Origin: CALAMC01 sp964459465
Lineage (GTDB): Bacteria; Zixibacteria; MSB-5A5; GN15; PGXB01
Assembly: GCA_964459465.1 (NCBI GenBank)
Contig: CAYWLR010000015.1
Span: 1 to 64,000, forward strand
Direction of reading: 5' to 3'
DNA length: 64,000 bases
Every line of letters begins with the position of its first letter. Positions within the stretch are counted from its first letter, which is position 1. Shown here piece by piece: positions 41,699 to 51,004 of the stretch. Below the pieces are notes generated by a model, which did no database searches, was not told where the DNA came from, and saw nothing but the letters and a program-made list of their open reading frames with translations. A program made the position numbers and the translations under genes.

Positions 41699-42214
41699 TT
41701 AAACCTCCGGCGGTTGGCCGCCATATTGGGACCACTCTTCTTTCGATGGCCCATAAATCCCCGGAATCTTCAACCCTGCCTGCCGCATTAAAACCGTCAT
41801 CTGCCCGACATGGTGTATCTCGTGGTCAATCAATATCTTAAGGGTCATCCCCCGTTTCCACATCTCACCATATAGATTGTCTTCGATTTCCATGTCGCTG
41901 TCTTTCCAGCCTTTGACCTGTTTGGTTAGCGAAGCCGCCAGGGTTTTATACGCCTTAACAATATCCGCCGCTTTGGCCGGAACCGGCTCGGTATGCGACG
42001 GGCCCTCGAGTTTCAAGCCCAGATGCGAGGGCATTTCGGCTACGGTCGTCACCACATGCCAGGCGATCCGTCCCAGATTTCGATGCCCGGGCGTGATTTC
42101 CTGCTTCAGACTGGCGTCGGTCAAAGCCTCCAGAACCTTTGCCGTCCGCCCGGAATGGGCCTCCCAGGTTTTAACAAACGAATCAACCGATGTGAACATC
42201 AAATTTCCAAACAT
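41699..42214 (-). CDS. DinB family protein
   Basis: The 171-residue protein has the DinB four-helix bundle with its metal ligands: IAWHVVTTVAEM (first His) and LIDHEIHHVGQMTVLMRQAG (second and third His). DinB and YfiT-like proteins act in thiol-dependent reactions with bacillithiol or mycothiol in some bacteria. That fits the bshB1 gene at 49 kb, although the two are not linked. GAGGA lies 9 bases before the ATG. It is a single gene. Confidence 0.92.
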   Translation of the reverse strand: MFGNLMFTSVDSFVKTWEAHSGRTAKVLEALTDASLKQEITPGHRNLGRIAWHVVTTVAEMPSHLGLKLEGPSHTEPVPAKAADIVKAYKTLAASLTKQVKGWKDSDMEIEDNLYGEMWKRGMTLKILIDHEIHHVGQMTVLMRQAGLKIPGIYGPSKEEWSQYGGQPPEV

Positions 42215-42453
42215 TTCGGCATTCCTCGACTTAAAATGATTTAGATTTGCTTTCTTCCGACATTATACGCAGCCCAACCCGAGACGACAATCACTTTTCG
42301 AGAGGGTAATTGCCAGGAATCGCGGCAGTAATTCATCAAGTGGGTCGATCCCACCCTCGATTTGCCCCCGAATTGCTCAACTCCCGAACCAAAATGGCGA
42401 TAATTCTGAATGGCAATACGAGGTTCTTTGTGCATGATGGGGGGTGAATATTC

Positions 42454-42481
42454 TTGACTTTCTATAAAAACACTTTATATT
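42454..42481 (+). promoter_or_regulatory. Sigma70 promoter before the beta-propeller pseudogene
   Basis: TTGACT (42454-42459) and TATATT (42476-42481) are 16 bases apart. GGGGGA and the ATG at 42521 follow. The promoter looks intact even though the gene is interrupted. Confidence 0.6.
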
Positions 42482-42520
42482 AAAGTGTCGGTTTATCATA
42501 ATTTTAATTGGGGGATTCAT

Positions 42521-43603
42521 ATGTCCAGACAGGCACTGGGCGTTTATGTCGGCATTGCGTTGTCGATCATGGCGATGCTGCTGATTGACGCCTGCGTTGA
42601 AGACCGCCTGTTGTCTCCGGACGGCGGCGATTCTGATGCCGAATATACCGTTTTTTACGGCGGCGCCGAGGCGGCTCCGCCCACCGGTTATTATACCTAT
42701 GGCATAAGTACAAAAACCGGAGAACCAATCGATACTTTCGTCTTTGAAATGCCGTCGTACAGAAAGGTAATATTTTCCAATGATGGCTCCAATATCATCA
42801 TGTCCAGATCGTGGCTGAAAATCATCGATTATGAATCAAAAGAAGTGATTGCGGAGAATAATCAATATGCGACGCACTGCGCCCGATTGAATGCCGCCGG
42901 GGATCTTCTGCTCGTTTCCGACGGGTATCCTTTCGTCGTCTTTTCATATCCCGATCTCACACCCATATTGGTGGAGGACATCACGGTCAGCTACGGCGGC
43001 TTTTTGCCGCAGGACAGACACGCCTTCTATATCAAAAATGGCAAGGATTCCTTATATGTCCTGAACTTTACCGACCCGGACAACGTTCTTACATCGCAAC
43101 ATTACATCGGCGGATCGGTTATGGCCGCAGAAGTGACACACGATGGGGCGAAACTTGTAATCCTGCAGACATTTTATGGTGATCCAAAATCAAACATCAA
43201 AGTATATAACACGAACGATTTCGCGCTTGAGGAAGAGCTTGAAATCCCGGACAGATTTTACGGCGGTATGACGATTCATCCCGACGGCAACAGAATATTC
43301 CTGCATTAGGCGGCGCCATCCGCCCAGTATATCAGCCTCATTGACGTTTATTCAATCGACGCGAATACGATTTCCGGCTTCATCACGCAGGATGACATTG
43401 ACTCCCCCCATCAGTTTTATCCGACACAAATCGCTTTTACTCCCGATGGCCGGAATGCCGTAATCTTATCTTTTTATCCGATGTCATCAACATCGACACT
43501 TATAATCACGGACGCTCTGTCAAAAGCAATAATCATTCAACTTGATTCACCTCCTGCCGGAGCCGAATGTATAGCAGTGAGACCGGTTGATATCTCAAAA
43601 TAA
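42521..43603 (+). pseudogene. Beta-propeller-like lipoprotein interrupted by an in-frame TAG
   Basis: The reading frame from the ATG at 42521 gives a lipoprotein signal (LLIDAC) and a repeated beta-propeller-type sequence (YRKVIFSNDGSNIIM, GAKLVILQTF). It meets TAG at 43307-43309 after FLH. The same frame continues without a break for 97 codons (AAPSAQYISLIDVYSID through QIAFTPDGRNAVIL) to TAA at 43601-43603, and these codons complete further propeller-like repeats. CAG to TAG, a single C-to-T change, would explain the stop. Whether a truncated lipoprotein is still made is unknown. It lies directly upstream of the broken protease gene and shares its transcript. Confidence 0.75.
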
Positions 43604-43613
43604 GGAGATGGAC

Positions 43614-45494
43614 ATGTTAAATGGGACTTTGTGGGCGGGCATAGCTATGGTTGTACTTATAGCTGCAAATATATCCGCATAAATCGATGATAATGATTAT
43701 TATGCGTTTTTTAACAACGAAAAATATATCCTGATTGCAAGCAGTGAATATATTGCCATTAGTATCGCTGAAAACGATTTCCCGGGCGACCTGCAGATGT
43801 TAAATGAATTTCCGGAACTGGATCGGGAATACGGTCTGGCTCATATTTTCAGGGATTTATATGTCGCCCGGATCCGTGCCGGAAGCAATGTTGATTACGT
43901 AATCGAGAACTTAAGGGACTACCCCGGAATCACCGATGTAAATAACGCATTCCTGAATGATGACGGTCAGGTTTATTACTTGTACCCCAAAATTTTAGTT
44001 GCCTACAAAACCGATGTAAGTGATGCAATCATTGATTCCATTGAGGCGGCGAATAACCTGATCGTTCTATACAACCCCGGGAGTGCTCGAAATACTTATA
44101 TATACGGGTCCGAAAACTCCGGCGTCAGACAAATGATGGCGATATCTAACGGTATTTACGAAAATGGACTCGCGTATCATTGTGGCGTGGACTACATTTC
44201 GCCAATGACATTAAGTCTGGTGCCGAATGATACGTATTACGAAGACGAGCAGTATTATCTTTGTCCCGACCAGACCGATTTCGAATCGGCATTTGACTAC
44301 CAGTTGACCGATACAATTATCAATGTCACATTGCTGGATTCCGGGCTTGAACCACACGACGATCTTCCTGCCTCGAGAATTGCTGGCGGTTTTAATTATC
44401 ATTATGAGGAAAATGATTACAGATTTTACGAGTATGACCTTCCGGATATATGTTATCCCAATCAAGCCCATGATAACGCCCATTATCACGGTATTTCCGT
44501 GGCAGGACTGCTGGCCGCAACCATTAATGACACACAATACATTGCCGGCGCGACGAATAATTTATCGATCACCATGCACAAAATTTTCGATTGTGAAGAA
44601 GGTGGCAGTGCTGACGGCATGGGCATTATGCGCGCAATTCGGGATGCCGCCGACAACGGCGCGGCGATAATTTCCAACAGCTGGGCCTATACATCCTGTT
44701 CGGGTCCAGGCAATTATATCGGGTATTATGTAAATAATGCCATAAATTACGCCCGTGATACAATGAATTGCCTGGTCGTCTTCGCCACCGGCAATTGTTT
44801 TGACGAATTACCCTGTGACACCTGCGTCCTCTGGCCATCAGGTAAAGATAATGTTTTCGCGGTCGGGGCATCGGACAGCCATCATGTCGTGACACGATGG
44901 GAGTATTCACATTATGATGCCGACGACTCCAAAGTGGATGTCGTGGCACCCGGGCAGCACATAATTACATTAGACCAGATGGGTCCTGGGGTCGGTTATT
45001 GGAAATCCAATTCGTCAATCCCCTGCGCTGATGATTATAATATTGCCTGCTTTCTCGACGGCACCTCTTTGGCTGCCCCCCTTGTTTCCGGACTGGCCGC
45101 CCGAATCATGGCTCGGCGGCCGGAATTCATCGGCAATCCTGATACCGTCGAATGCATCATTAAGAATTCCACCGGCAACGGCTGGTATAATCCGCCGTAT
45201 TATGAAGATACGATTGTTGCTTCCAACGAAATCGGATACGGCCGGATAAACGCTGCCCGGGCCATGCTGGCGATTAGCCGCGGAGATGTTAATAACGATG
45301 TAAATATAAATCTGCTCGATATTAGTTTTCTGATATCATATATTTATGAGGATGGGCCTGAACCATTTCCAAATCTGAGACTTGGTGATGTTAATTGCAG
45401 TGGGACAATTAATCTATTGGATATAACTTACCTGATTTCATATTTGTACGATTCGCCGCCCGGACCGCCACCGCCAACGTGCTTCAAATATTAG
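43614..45494 (+). pseudogene. Secreted subtilisin-like (S8) protease with dockerin repeats, broken by TAA after the signal peptide
   Basis: A well-placed GGAG and the ATG at 43614 begin a signal peptide (MLNGTLWAGIAMVVLIAANI) that meets TAA at 43680-43682. The frame then runs open to 45494. It has the S8 catalytic triad (LLDSG, NAHYHG and DGTSLAAPLVSG) and two dockerin-type calcium repeats (GDVNNDVNINLLDISFL and GDVNCSGTINLLDITYL) at the C-terminus. CAA to TAA would explain the stop. An ATG at 43797 could start a leaderless, non-exported protein of 565 residues, but it has no ribosome site. The protease domain is otherwise intact, so the loss looks recent. Confidence 0.78.
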
Positions 45495-45550
45495 GTGCTG
45501 CGCGGAATGCCTAGGGTAAATTGAATTCGCGTCGCGGTTTGGAGACGTCA

Positions 45551-46159
45551 CTACTCTCGGAACACGACTTTCGGATAATCGCGGGCGGCACCGTATAGCG
45601 ACATGGCATCGTCCGGCGCCAGTCGAATATGAAGTGTCTTCCGCCCCGATACGAACATCATCAGACGACGATAGTAATCGTTGACTATCTGCAAATGAAA
45701 TTTTTTATTGGGCACAATTTCGGTCTCGAAATGCAGGCAGGGACCATCGTTTATCACGATCACGAAACGTGTCGGAAGATATCTCTGGATTTGCTCTTCG
45801 CCCAGATGGGTTTCCTCACAAATTATCTCCAGCTCGGCTTCGGGCACAGTGGCCGCCCCGGACAGAAGACTGACAATTTCAATAGTCGCGCCGGTCGTGT
45901 CGCGTTCGTTTAGATCATCCGCCAATCGGGTTGTGACGGCGCTGTCAGCGTCCATTGCGAAGGCATATTCCCGGAGAACCGTCCCGCTCTGCTTGAGCGT
46001 CATCACCCGTTCGGAAAAGTCAACCACCAGATAAATCTTGCCCTCTTTTTTCAGGACGCCTTCGATTTTATCGGCGTTGGACTGCGACTTGGCCGCCCAC
46101 GATATCACGGCGATAACGACCATGGCAACAACCAGCACGAATCGTTTATATATGGCCAT
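45551..46159 (-). CDS. Exported protein of the L,D-transpeptidase cluster, unknown
   Basis: I recognise no family with confidence. The 202-residue protein has an N-terminal hydrophobic segment and then a beta-rich region in which KIYLVVDFSERVMTLKQSG resembles the first strands of YkuD L,D-transpeptidases (compare VAIIVDKSAHRLYIF in the gene at 46799). No HxxxxxxxxSHGC active-site motif follows, so it is not a functional transpeptidase. I chose the ATG at 46157-46159, which follows the stop of the upstream transpeptidase by one base. Together the three genes form one operon. Confidence 0.7.
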   Translation of the reverse strand: MAIYKRFVLVVAMVVIAVISWAAKSQSNADKIEGVLKKEGKIYLVVDFSERVMTLKQSGTVLREYAFAMDADSAVTTRLADDLNERDTTGATIEIVSLLSGAATVPEAELEIICEETHLGEEQIQRYLPTRFVIVINDGPCLHFETEIVPNKKFHLQIVNDYYRRLMMFVSGRKTLHIRLAPDDAMSLYGAARDYPKVVFRE

Positions 46160-46160
46160 A

Positions 46161-46802
46161 TCAGTACACATAGATGAACATCCCGATTCGGGTCCGATAG
46201 TACAGCTTCTTCAAATCGTCGTCGCCCAGCCGGACACAACCGTGGGTCACCGACCGCCCCAGCATCCGGTAATAAATCGTCCCGTGGATATAATACCCGT
46301 CGCCGAAGCCGATGGCATAATCGCCCATCATATTGTTGTCGAGCCGGTCCGACTCCGAACGGGGAATCGGCTCGCCTTCTTCGACAAAAGCCCAGTCCGG
46401 TTTTCTCCACCAGGGATTTTCGAGCATGCTGTGGACGGCAAAAACCCCGGTCGGCGTATCGAACCGCCAGCGCCGCCCGGTCGCGGTGTCAACCAGCTCT
46501 CCCCCCGACCCGACCGAACAGACCGCTTCGAGCAGCACCGTATCGGCCGTGCGCAGATACAACCGGTTGCAGTAGCGGTCGATCACGATATACGGTCCAT
46601 AGGGACGCCCGACTGGCGGGCGATATTTTTGTCGTTCCGCCGGAGCTCCCGGCGCCGGTTGCACCTGCATCGTCCCGCCTTCGTAAAACGCACCCCAACT
46701 TTCGTTTATGCCGGCCAGCCAGACACTAAAACGGCGCCCGCTGCCCAGAAGAGACAGGGCCGCGATAATTATCACGACGCTTATAAAATATACAATTCTC
46801 AA
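46161..46802 (-). CDS. L,D-transpeptidase (YkuD domain), membrane anchored
   Basis: A short N-terminal helix (about 5-18) precedes a YkuD domain starting YIVIDRYCNRLYLRTAD. The active-site histidine is in YYIHGTIYYRM and the catalytic cysteine is in VTHGCVRLGDDDL (Cys, followed by the conserved Arg). Such enzymes make 3-3 crosslinks in peptidoglycan or attach lipoproteins to it. Its ATG overlaps the stop of the upstream transpeptidase (ATGA). The 213-residue length is typical. Confidence 0.92.
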   Translation of the reverse strand: MRIVYFISVVIIIAALSLLGSGRRFSVWLAGINESWGAFYEGGTMQVQPAPGAPAERQKYRPPVGRPYGPYIVIDRYCNRLYLRTADTVLLEAVCSVGSGGELVDTATGRRWRFDTPTGVFAVHSMLENPWWRKPDWAFVEEGEPIPRSESDRLDNNMMGDYAIGFGDGYYIHGTIYYRMLGRSVTHGCVRLGDDDLKKLYYRTRIGMFIYVY

Positions 46803-47893
46803 AGCGGCTCCTTCAAATGACGAACAATCGTGACCGGCGTTCCCATACCCGCCAGGCGCATTATTTTATCCATCTCTTTATCGGTGACGGCGACACACCC
46901 GTCGGTCCAATCCTTCCCGGTCCCGCCGTGCCCGTGGATTTCGATCAAGCCTCCGATTTTGGCTCCCGCCGGAATGGCTCCGGATTTAAGATTCTCCGAA
47001 AAACGCTTTTTATCCTCATCGTTGGGATAATTGAGCAACAGGGCCCGATAAAATTTACTGCCATTGTTGACCTTCACGACCCGGTATTTACCTTCGGGAG
47101 TGGCCCCGTCGCCGGCCATACGTTTCTGCTGACCGGAATTATATCCCAGTTCGCAGACATATGATTCGATCTTTTTGCCGGCCTTGAAAATGTACAGCCG
47201 GTGCGCGCTTTTGTCAACAATGATGGCCACGCCGCCGCTTTTTTGGGAATCGGCTATGGTCTGATCAACCCAGCTTTGCCAGGTATCCTGATTGCTCTGT
47301 CGTGTGGAGACCATTTCCTTGCGCCTTTGTTCCAGTCGTGTAAAAACCGAACCGGCTACCTCGATACTCCGTGCGGCTTCACTATATAACCCCCGGTCAA
47401 CCAGCTCACGGGCATTCTCGATTTTAAAAGCCGCCGAACGGTACAATATCTCATCGTCGGTACGGGACAGCGATTCGTCGAGAATTTTGCGCCATACCGT
47501 CAGACTATCCTCATATCGTCTTACCTCGGTCCGGGTGCGGGCCGCCAGAGAAAGGCGCTGATTCCCGGTTTTTTCCAAAGCCTTTTCGGCCAGACGGGTG
47601 GCCTCTTTCAAAAGGGAATCGGCCTCATTAAATGAACCGAACGGCCACCAGTCCCGGCTGACCGAGTCCAGGGCGCGACGCCCGCGGTCGAGATGGGCCA
47701 CCGCTTCTTTATACTGCGTCCCGGCAAGTTTGGCGGCGCCGGAGGATTCGGCCGCAGACACCGCCATCATGGCTTTTTTGAGGCTATCGAAGGGCAGTTG
47801 ACGGTACTCACGATAGCCAATGAAAAAAGCGGCGACTCCTGCGACGACAACCGGCAAAAGCAACAACCAAACCCAGCGGCGGCGGTTTTTCAT
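46799..47893 (-). CDS. L,D-transpeptidase (YkuD domain) with helical N-terminal region
   Basis: After one membrane helix (about 8-28) there is a helical, coiled-coil-like region (about 35-210). A YkuD domain then starts VAIIVDKSAHRLYIFKAGKK and carries IEIHGHGGTGKDWTDGCVAV with the histidine and the catalytic cysteine (DGC). The length of 364 residues is explained by the extra helical part. It is probably a periplasmic peptidoglycan crosslinking or lipoprotein-attaching enzyme. It is coupled to the second YkuD gene and follows the DUF4398 lipoprotein after a terminator. Confidence 0.92.
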   Translation of the reverse strand: MKNRRRWVWLLLLPVVVAGVAAFFIGYREYRQLPFDSLKKAMMAVSAAESSGAAKLAGTQYKEAVAHLDRGRRALDSVSRDWWPFGSFNEADSLLKEATRLAEKALEKTGNQRLSLAARTRTEVRRYEDSLTVWRKILDESLSRTDDEILYRSAAFKIENARELVDRGLYSEAARSIEVAGSVFTRLEQRRKEMVSTRQSNQDTWQSWVDQTIADSQKSGGVAIIVDKSAHRLYIFKAGKKIESYVCELGYNSGQQKRMAGDGATPEGKYRVVKVNNGSKFYRALLLNYPNDEDKKRFSENLKSGAIPAGAKIGGLIEIHGHGGTGKDWTDGCVAVTDKEMDKIMRLAGMGTPVTIVRHLKEPL

Positions 47894-47931
47894 ATTAACC
47901 TGTAATATATCATCGAGTGTCGGGCAAAAAG

Positions 47932-47961
47932 AAAAGGGGCCGTGCCTGACGGTCCCTTTTT
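47932..47961 (-). terminator. Terminator between DUF4398 lipoprotein and transpeptidase genes
   Basis: AAAAGGG and CCCTTTT arms, extended by CCGT/ACGG around GCCTG, make a near-perfect hairpin followed on the minus strand by CTTTTT. It may also act on the plus strand. Confidence 0.7.
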
Positions 47962-47984
47962 ATTTTCATCCCCAGGCCATCGCG

Positions 47985-48581
47985 TTATGGGGTAACCTTG
48001 GTAACGGCGGCGCCGATATCGTTTTTAACTCTCGTTATCTGCGATTTGACGGCCTGCAGTTTGTCCCGGGCAACCAGGTAGTTGCCGGCCTGATAATCAG
48101 CCGTGGCGGCGGTCAACGCGGTTGCGGCGGCGTCAAGATCGGTTTGCATAACTTTGATGTCCAGACGCGTCCCTTTGCCCTTGGGCGCCTTGGCCAGGGC
48201 GGTTTTGGCCTCGACCATAAGAGCATCGATTTCCACAATCAGGGTGCTGTCCAAAAGACGCATGTTTTCTTTCTCGACGGCCGCTTCGCTGGCCGCCTTC
48301 GCCGCCAGTTGCTGGGCCGCGGTAATCGTCGCCTTGGCCTGATCATAATCGCGCAACATGGAAAAACGCCCATCCTGCTTCTGGATTTCGACCGAAGCGG
48401 CGTTCAAGGAATCCATTGCCTCTTTATAGGCGGCCGGAGCATACAACTCGGCTTCCGCCTGTTGAGCGGTCTCCAGGGCCTTTTTGCCTGCGTCAAACTC
48501 GGTAACCGGAGCCTCGCTGCACCCGACTATGAGCACTACTACGGCGAATACCGCCACACCCGACAGTAAACGCTTACACAT
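47985..48581 (-). CDS. DUF4398 alpha-helical lipoprotein
   Basis: The signal ends in LIVGC (lipobox), followed by EAPVTEFDAGKKALETAQQAEA and further alanine-rich amphipathic helices for 170 residues, as in DUF4398 and Lpp-like helical proteins. The composition (A, K, Q and D) suggests a rod-like, periplasmic, peptidoglycan-interacting protein. Downstream, after a terminator, are two YkuD enzymes of the kind that can attach lipoproteins to peptidoglycan, so it is a candidate substrate by inference. Its promoter is at 48807-48835. Confidence 0.8.
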   Translation of the reverse strand: MCKRLLSGVAVFAVVVLIVGCSEAPVTEFDAGKKALETAQQAEAELYAPAAYKEAMDSLNAASVEIQKQDGRFSMLRDYDQAKATITAAQQLAAKAASEAAVEKENMRLLDSTLIVEIDALMVEAKTALAKAPKGKGTRLDIKVMQTDLDAAATALTAATADYQAGNYLVARDKLQAVKSQITRVKNDIGAAVTKVTP

Positions 48582-48806
48582 GTTTTTTTCCTTCTGGCCG
48601 ACATCCTTTCGGGATTACGTATAAAAAAAAGACACACGCATGATCGGCCTGACACGCGTACGCCTTGTTCATTGTTGTCGGAACGGCGTCGTCCCGACCG
48701 TATTTACAACCAAACTCTTGTTTGACTGTTTTATTTATTTTATATCCGGGCAACCGACCACCCGGCCTAAAATTCCTTTTATGGCTCCTCAACAAAATGG
48801 TGTATC

Positions 48807-48835
48807 AATCTATTCGAAGCAGAGTCTTTTGTCAA
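48807..48835 (-). promoter_or_regulatory. Sigma70 promoter of the DUF4398 lipoprotein gene
   Basis: On the minus strand TTGACA (48830-48835) is followed after 17 bases by TAGATT (48807-48812). Transcription should start near 48800, giving a 220-base leader (48582-48800). The leader is GC-rich, with several short inverted repeats but no recognised element. The remaining part of the 373-base gap, up to 48955, shows nothing. Confidence 0.6.
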
Positions 48836-48955
48836 GACAATATTGAAATCATTTACGCCAGCTTATCCCTATGCCTATCGGTCAGTTACAAACAATCGCG
48901 AATTCGACGAACTCCCGCTTGACGCCAAATATACTTCTATCGATGCCGGGATTGG

Positions 48956-49663
48956 CTATTTGACCAGATCGAATATATCGACAATACGAATCGGTTCGAC
49001 ATTATAAAAACCTTGCCCGTACTTGCACCCGGCCTGCTGACCGAAAGCACGGGCCATAGTCTCCAGAGACCAGATATAATCGCGCGATTTTTCCGGATTC
49101 AGAAACTGCGATTCATGGCATTTTAGCGCCTCAAGCCATTGCTCAAAGTGCTCCGTTATATCGACGACAAAATTAGGGGCCAGGCCGGGCGGCAAAAAAT
49201 AATGAAAAATCTGTTTGACCCGATGCGGCTCCCCTTCAATCGGCATTTTTTTGAGTGTCGCAAAATTGGCGGCGTTTATCGTAATCTGCCCTGCCGCTAC
49301 ATGGTCGGGATGCGACTGGCGTTTGCCATGACCGATATGAGGATATGGCGTCAGGATTATTTCGGGACGGTACTTGCGAATAAGCGTCGCCAGTTCGATA
49401 CGGCGGTCGTTCGTGTCAAACAGCCCGCAATCACCCCAGTCAAACGTTTCAATCAGGTCAGAACCCATAACCCGGGCCGCCCGGGCGGCTTCCGCGGCGC
49501 GAATTTCAACCGTCCCCCCGGTACCCATTTCACCTTTTGTAAGGTAAACGATCCCGGTTTTATAGCCCCGACGATTCAAATCAATCAAAACCCCGCCGGT
49601 CCCGACTTCGACATCGTCGGGATGCGCTCCGATTGAAATCAAGTCATATTTCGGGTTCGCCAT
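48956..49663 (-). CDS. bshB1: Bacillithiol biosynthesis deacetylase BshB1 type
   Basis: The 235-residue protein has the LmbE/PIG-L zinc motif SIGAHPDDVEVGTGG and a second His in QSHPDHVAAG, with TYPHIGHG-like PYPHIGHGKRQ. The KTGIVYLTKGEMGTGGTVEI region is characteristic of BshB1 rather than MshB. It should deacetylate GlcNAc-malate (or a related GlcNAc-X) to GlcN-malate in bacillithiol synthesis. The other bsh genes are not in the window. It follows the esterase-like gene by 72 bases. Confidence 0.88.
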   Translation of the reverse strand: MANPKYDLISIGAHPDDVEVGTGGVLIDLNRRGYKTGIVYLTKGEMGTGGTVEIRAAEAARAARVMGSDLIETFDWGDCGLFDTNDRRIELATLIRKYRPEIILTPYPHIGHGKRQSHPDHVAAGQITINAANFATLKKMPIEGEPHRVKQIFHYFLPPGLAPNFVVDITEHFEQWLEALKCHESQFLNPEKSRDYIWSLETMARAFGQQAGCKYGQGFYNVEPIRIVDIFDLVK

Positions 49664-49735
49664 TATTCCTCACAAATAAAAGAGCCGGAGTAGTCTTTAA
49701 CCTCTCCGGCCCGAATTTGTTCCCTGTTCTTATTC

Positions 49736-50995
49736 CTATTGCGGAATCACGAATTTATCACTATGGTATTTAAGAATATGCGGCAAAATATCCCAGACAT
49801 AAATGTTGGCATCAGAATCATAACCGGGCAAACCGGTGTATGACAGTGTATCAAACGACGGCGTCCCGGGGATTTTGCCGTAGGTATTTCTTAGCAGGTC
49901 GCGGAAATCCTCCGTCTGCTCGTTGAAACTGTACCCGTCCCAACCGTTGGAATGCATCAAAAAGATATTCAGGCTGTCCAGCGCCCCGCTGTAATCGGCC
50001 AGGATAGTCGGAATATTGTTTTCCTGCCACAGGCCCCATGGCACCGCGCTGACTTCACCGTCCGGGCCAAACGGCAGGTGGACCGAGGCATTGGCCGATA
50101 AGGCAAAACTATTAAACCAGGTCGCTGGGTCATTTATGACACCGTCGGCAATTACCGTTTCGATATACCCGGTATCATGAGGCGAAAACGCCGATGCCGC
50201 CGCAAAGAACAGCGACTGCAAAGGCTTGGCATTATCAATATCCATGGCGGCATAATTGGCCGCGCCGACTTCGGTCATGAGATCACGGAATAACGGAATG
50301 AAACCTCCCGTGCCGGCCGCACCATCGAAATCCAGCGGGGCCGATACGGCCGAGACCGAACTGAAATTCTCGCTGTAGCGCAACGCGACTCTCATGGCCC
50401 CGTAGCCGCCCATGCCGATGCCCGAAATAGCCCGCGTGCTTCGATAGCCATGAATGTTGCCCTCTTCTTCATAATCCCCGAGTATGCCGATAAAATAGTC
50501 CAGCATGGTGCCGGCCGAATCGGTCCATCTCTTGGGATTGTTGATATTCCCGATGGTTTCGGCATATTTGCCGCCCGCCCAGTTATCGCCATAGAAACAC
50601 CCGCCAAAATCGGTGTTACCGCTGATGCAAACGATTATCATCGGTTTAATCTCGCCGGTGGCGATCATCTTGTCGGCAACGTCTTTGAGCCCATGATTGA
50701 AATAGAAGTATTCATCACCCCGGAACGGTGTCAGCATCAGAAGCATGGGGTAAAACTTCTGCGGAGATTCAGTGTCGTTATAGCCATAGGGAACATATAT
50801 CTGGAAATAAATGGAATTTTGACCGAACATCTGATAGTCCAGATGGCGAACAAAGTGCTGATTGACCGCATTGAAGACAACTCCGCCCGGATAATAAGGC
50901 AGAGATTCCACGGGGTTTCCCCTGTCGGAACAACTTAATAAAGCCGCGGCGGCAATCAATCCTGTGATCAATATCGCGAATATGATTTTTTTCAT
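49736..50995 (-). CDS. Alpha/beta-hydrolase (esterase D-like) lipoprotein with altered nucleophile
   Basis: After a lipobox (ALLSC, Cys22) the 419-residue protein shows the esterase D fold: IYFQIYVPYGYNDTESPQ and PMLLMLTPFRG near the start, and RAISGIGMGGYGAMRVAL at about 188-205. The family has G-x-S-x-G at that place, but here the serine is Gly194 (GIGMG). The codon is GGC, one change from AGC. The histidine-containing loop is also unclear. It is therefore probably not an active serine esterase. It starts 9 bases after the FadL-type porin gene, so the two are co-transcribed. Confidence 0.75.
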   Translation of the reverse strand: MKKIIFAILITGLIAAAALLSCSDRGNPVESLPYYPGGVVFNAVNQHFVRHLDYQMFGQNSIYFQIYVPYGYNDTESPQKFYPMLLMLTPFRGDEYFYFNHGLKDVADKMIATGEIKPMIIVCISGNTDFGGCFYGDNWAGGKYAETIGNINNPKRWTDSAGTMLDYFIGILGDYEEEGNIHGYRSTRAISGIGMGGYGAMRVALRYSENFSSVSAVSAPLDFDGAAGTGGFIPLFRDLMTEVGAANYAAMDIDNAKPLQSLFFAAASAFSPHDTGYIETVIADGVINDPATWFNSFALSANASVHLPFGPDGEVSAVPWGLWQENNIPTILADYSGALDSLNIFLMHSNGWDGYSFNEQTEDFRDLLRNTYGKIPGTPSFDTLSYTGLPGYDSDANIYVWDILPHILKYHSDKFVIPQ

Positions 50996-51004
50996 CAGGT
51001 CCTC

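Noticed and set aside
42241..42435. Possible 64-residue minus-strand gene upstream of DinB
   Set aside because: No ribosome site, no recognised family and atypical composition. It reads like an open frame by chance in an intergenic region.
43307..43682. Reassigned stop codons (TAG and TAA as glutamine)
   Set aside because: TAA, TAG and TGA all end many intact genes in the window, so a code change is not supported.
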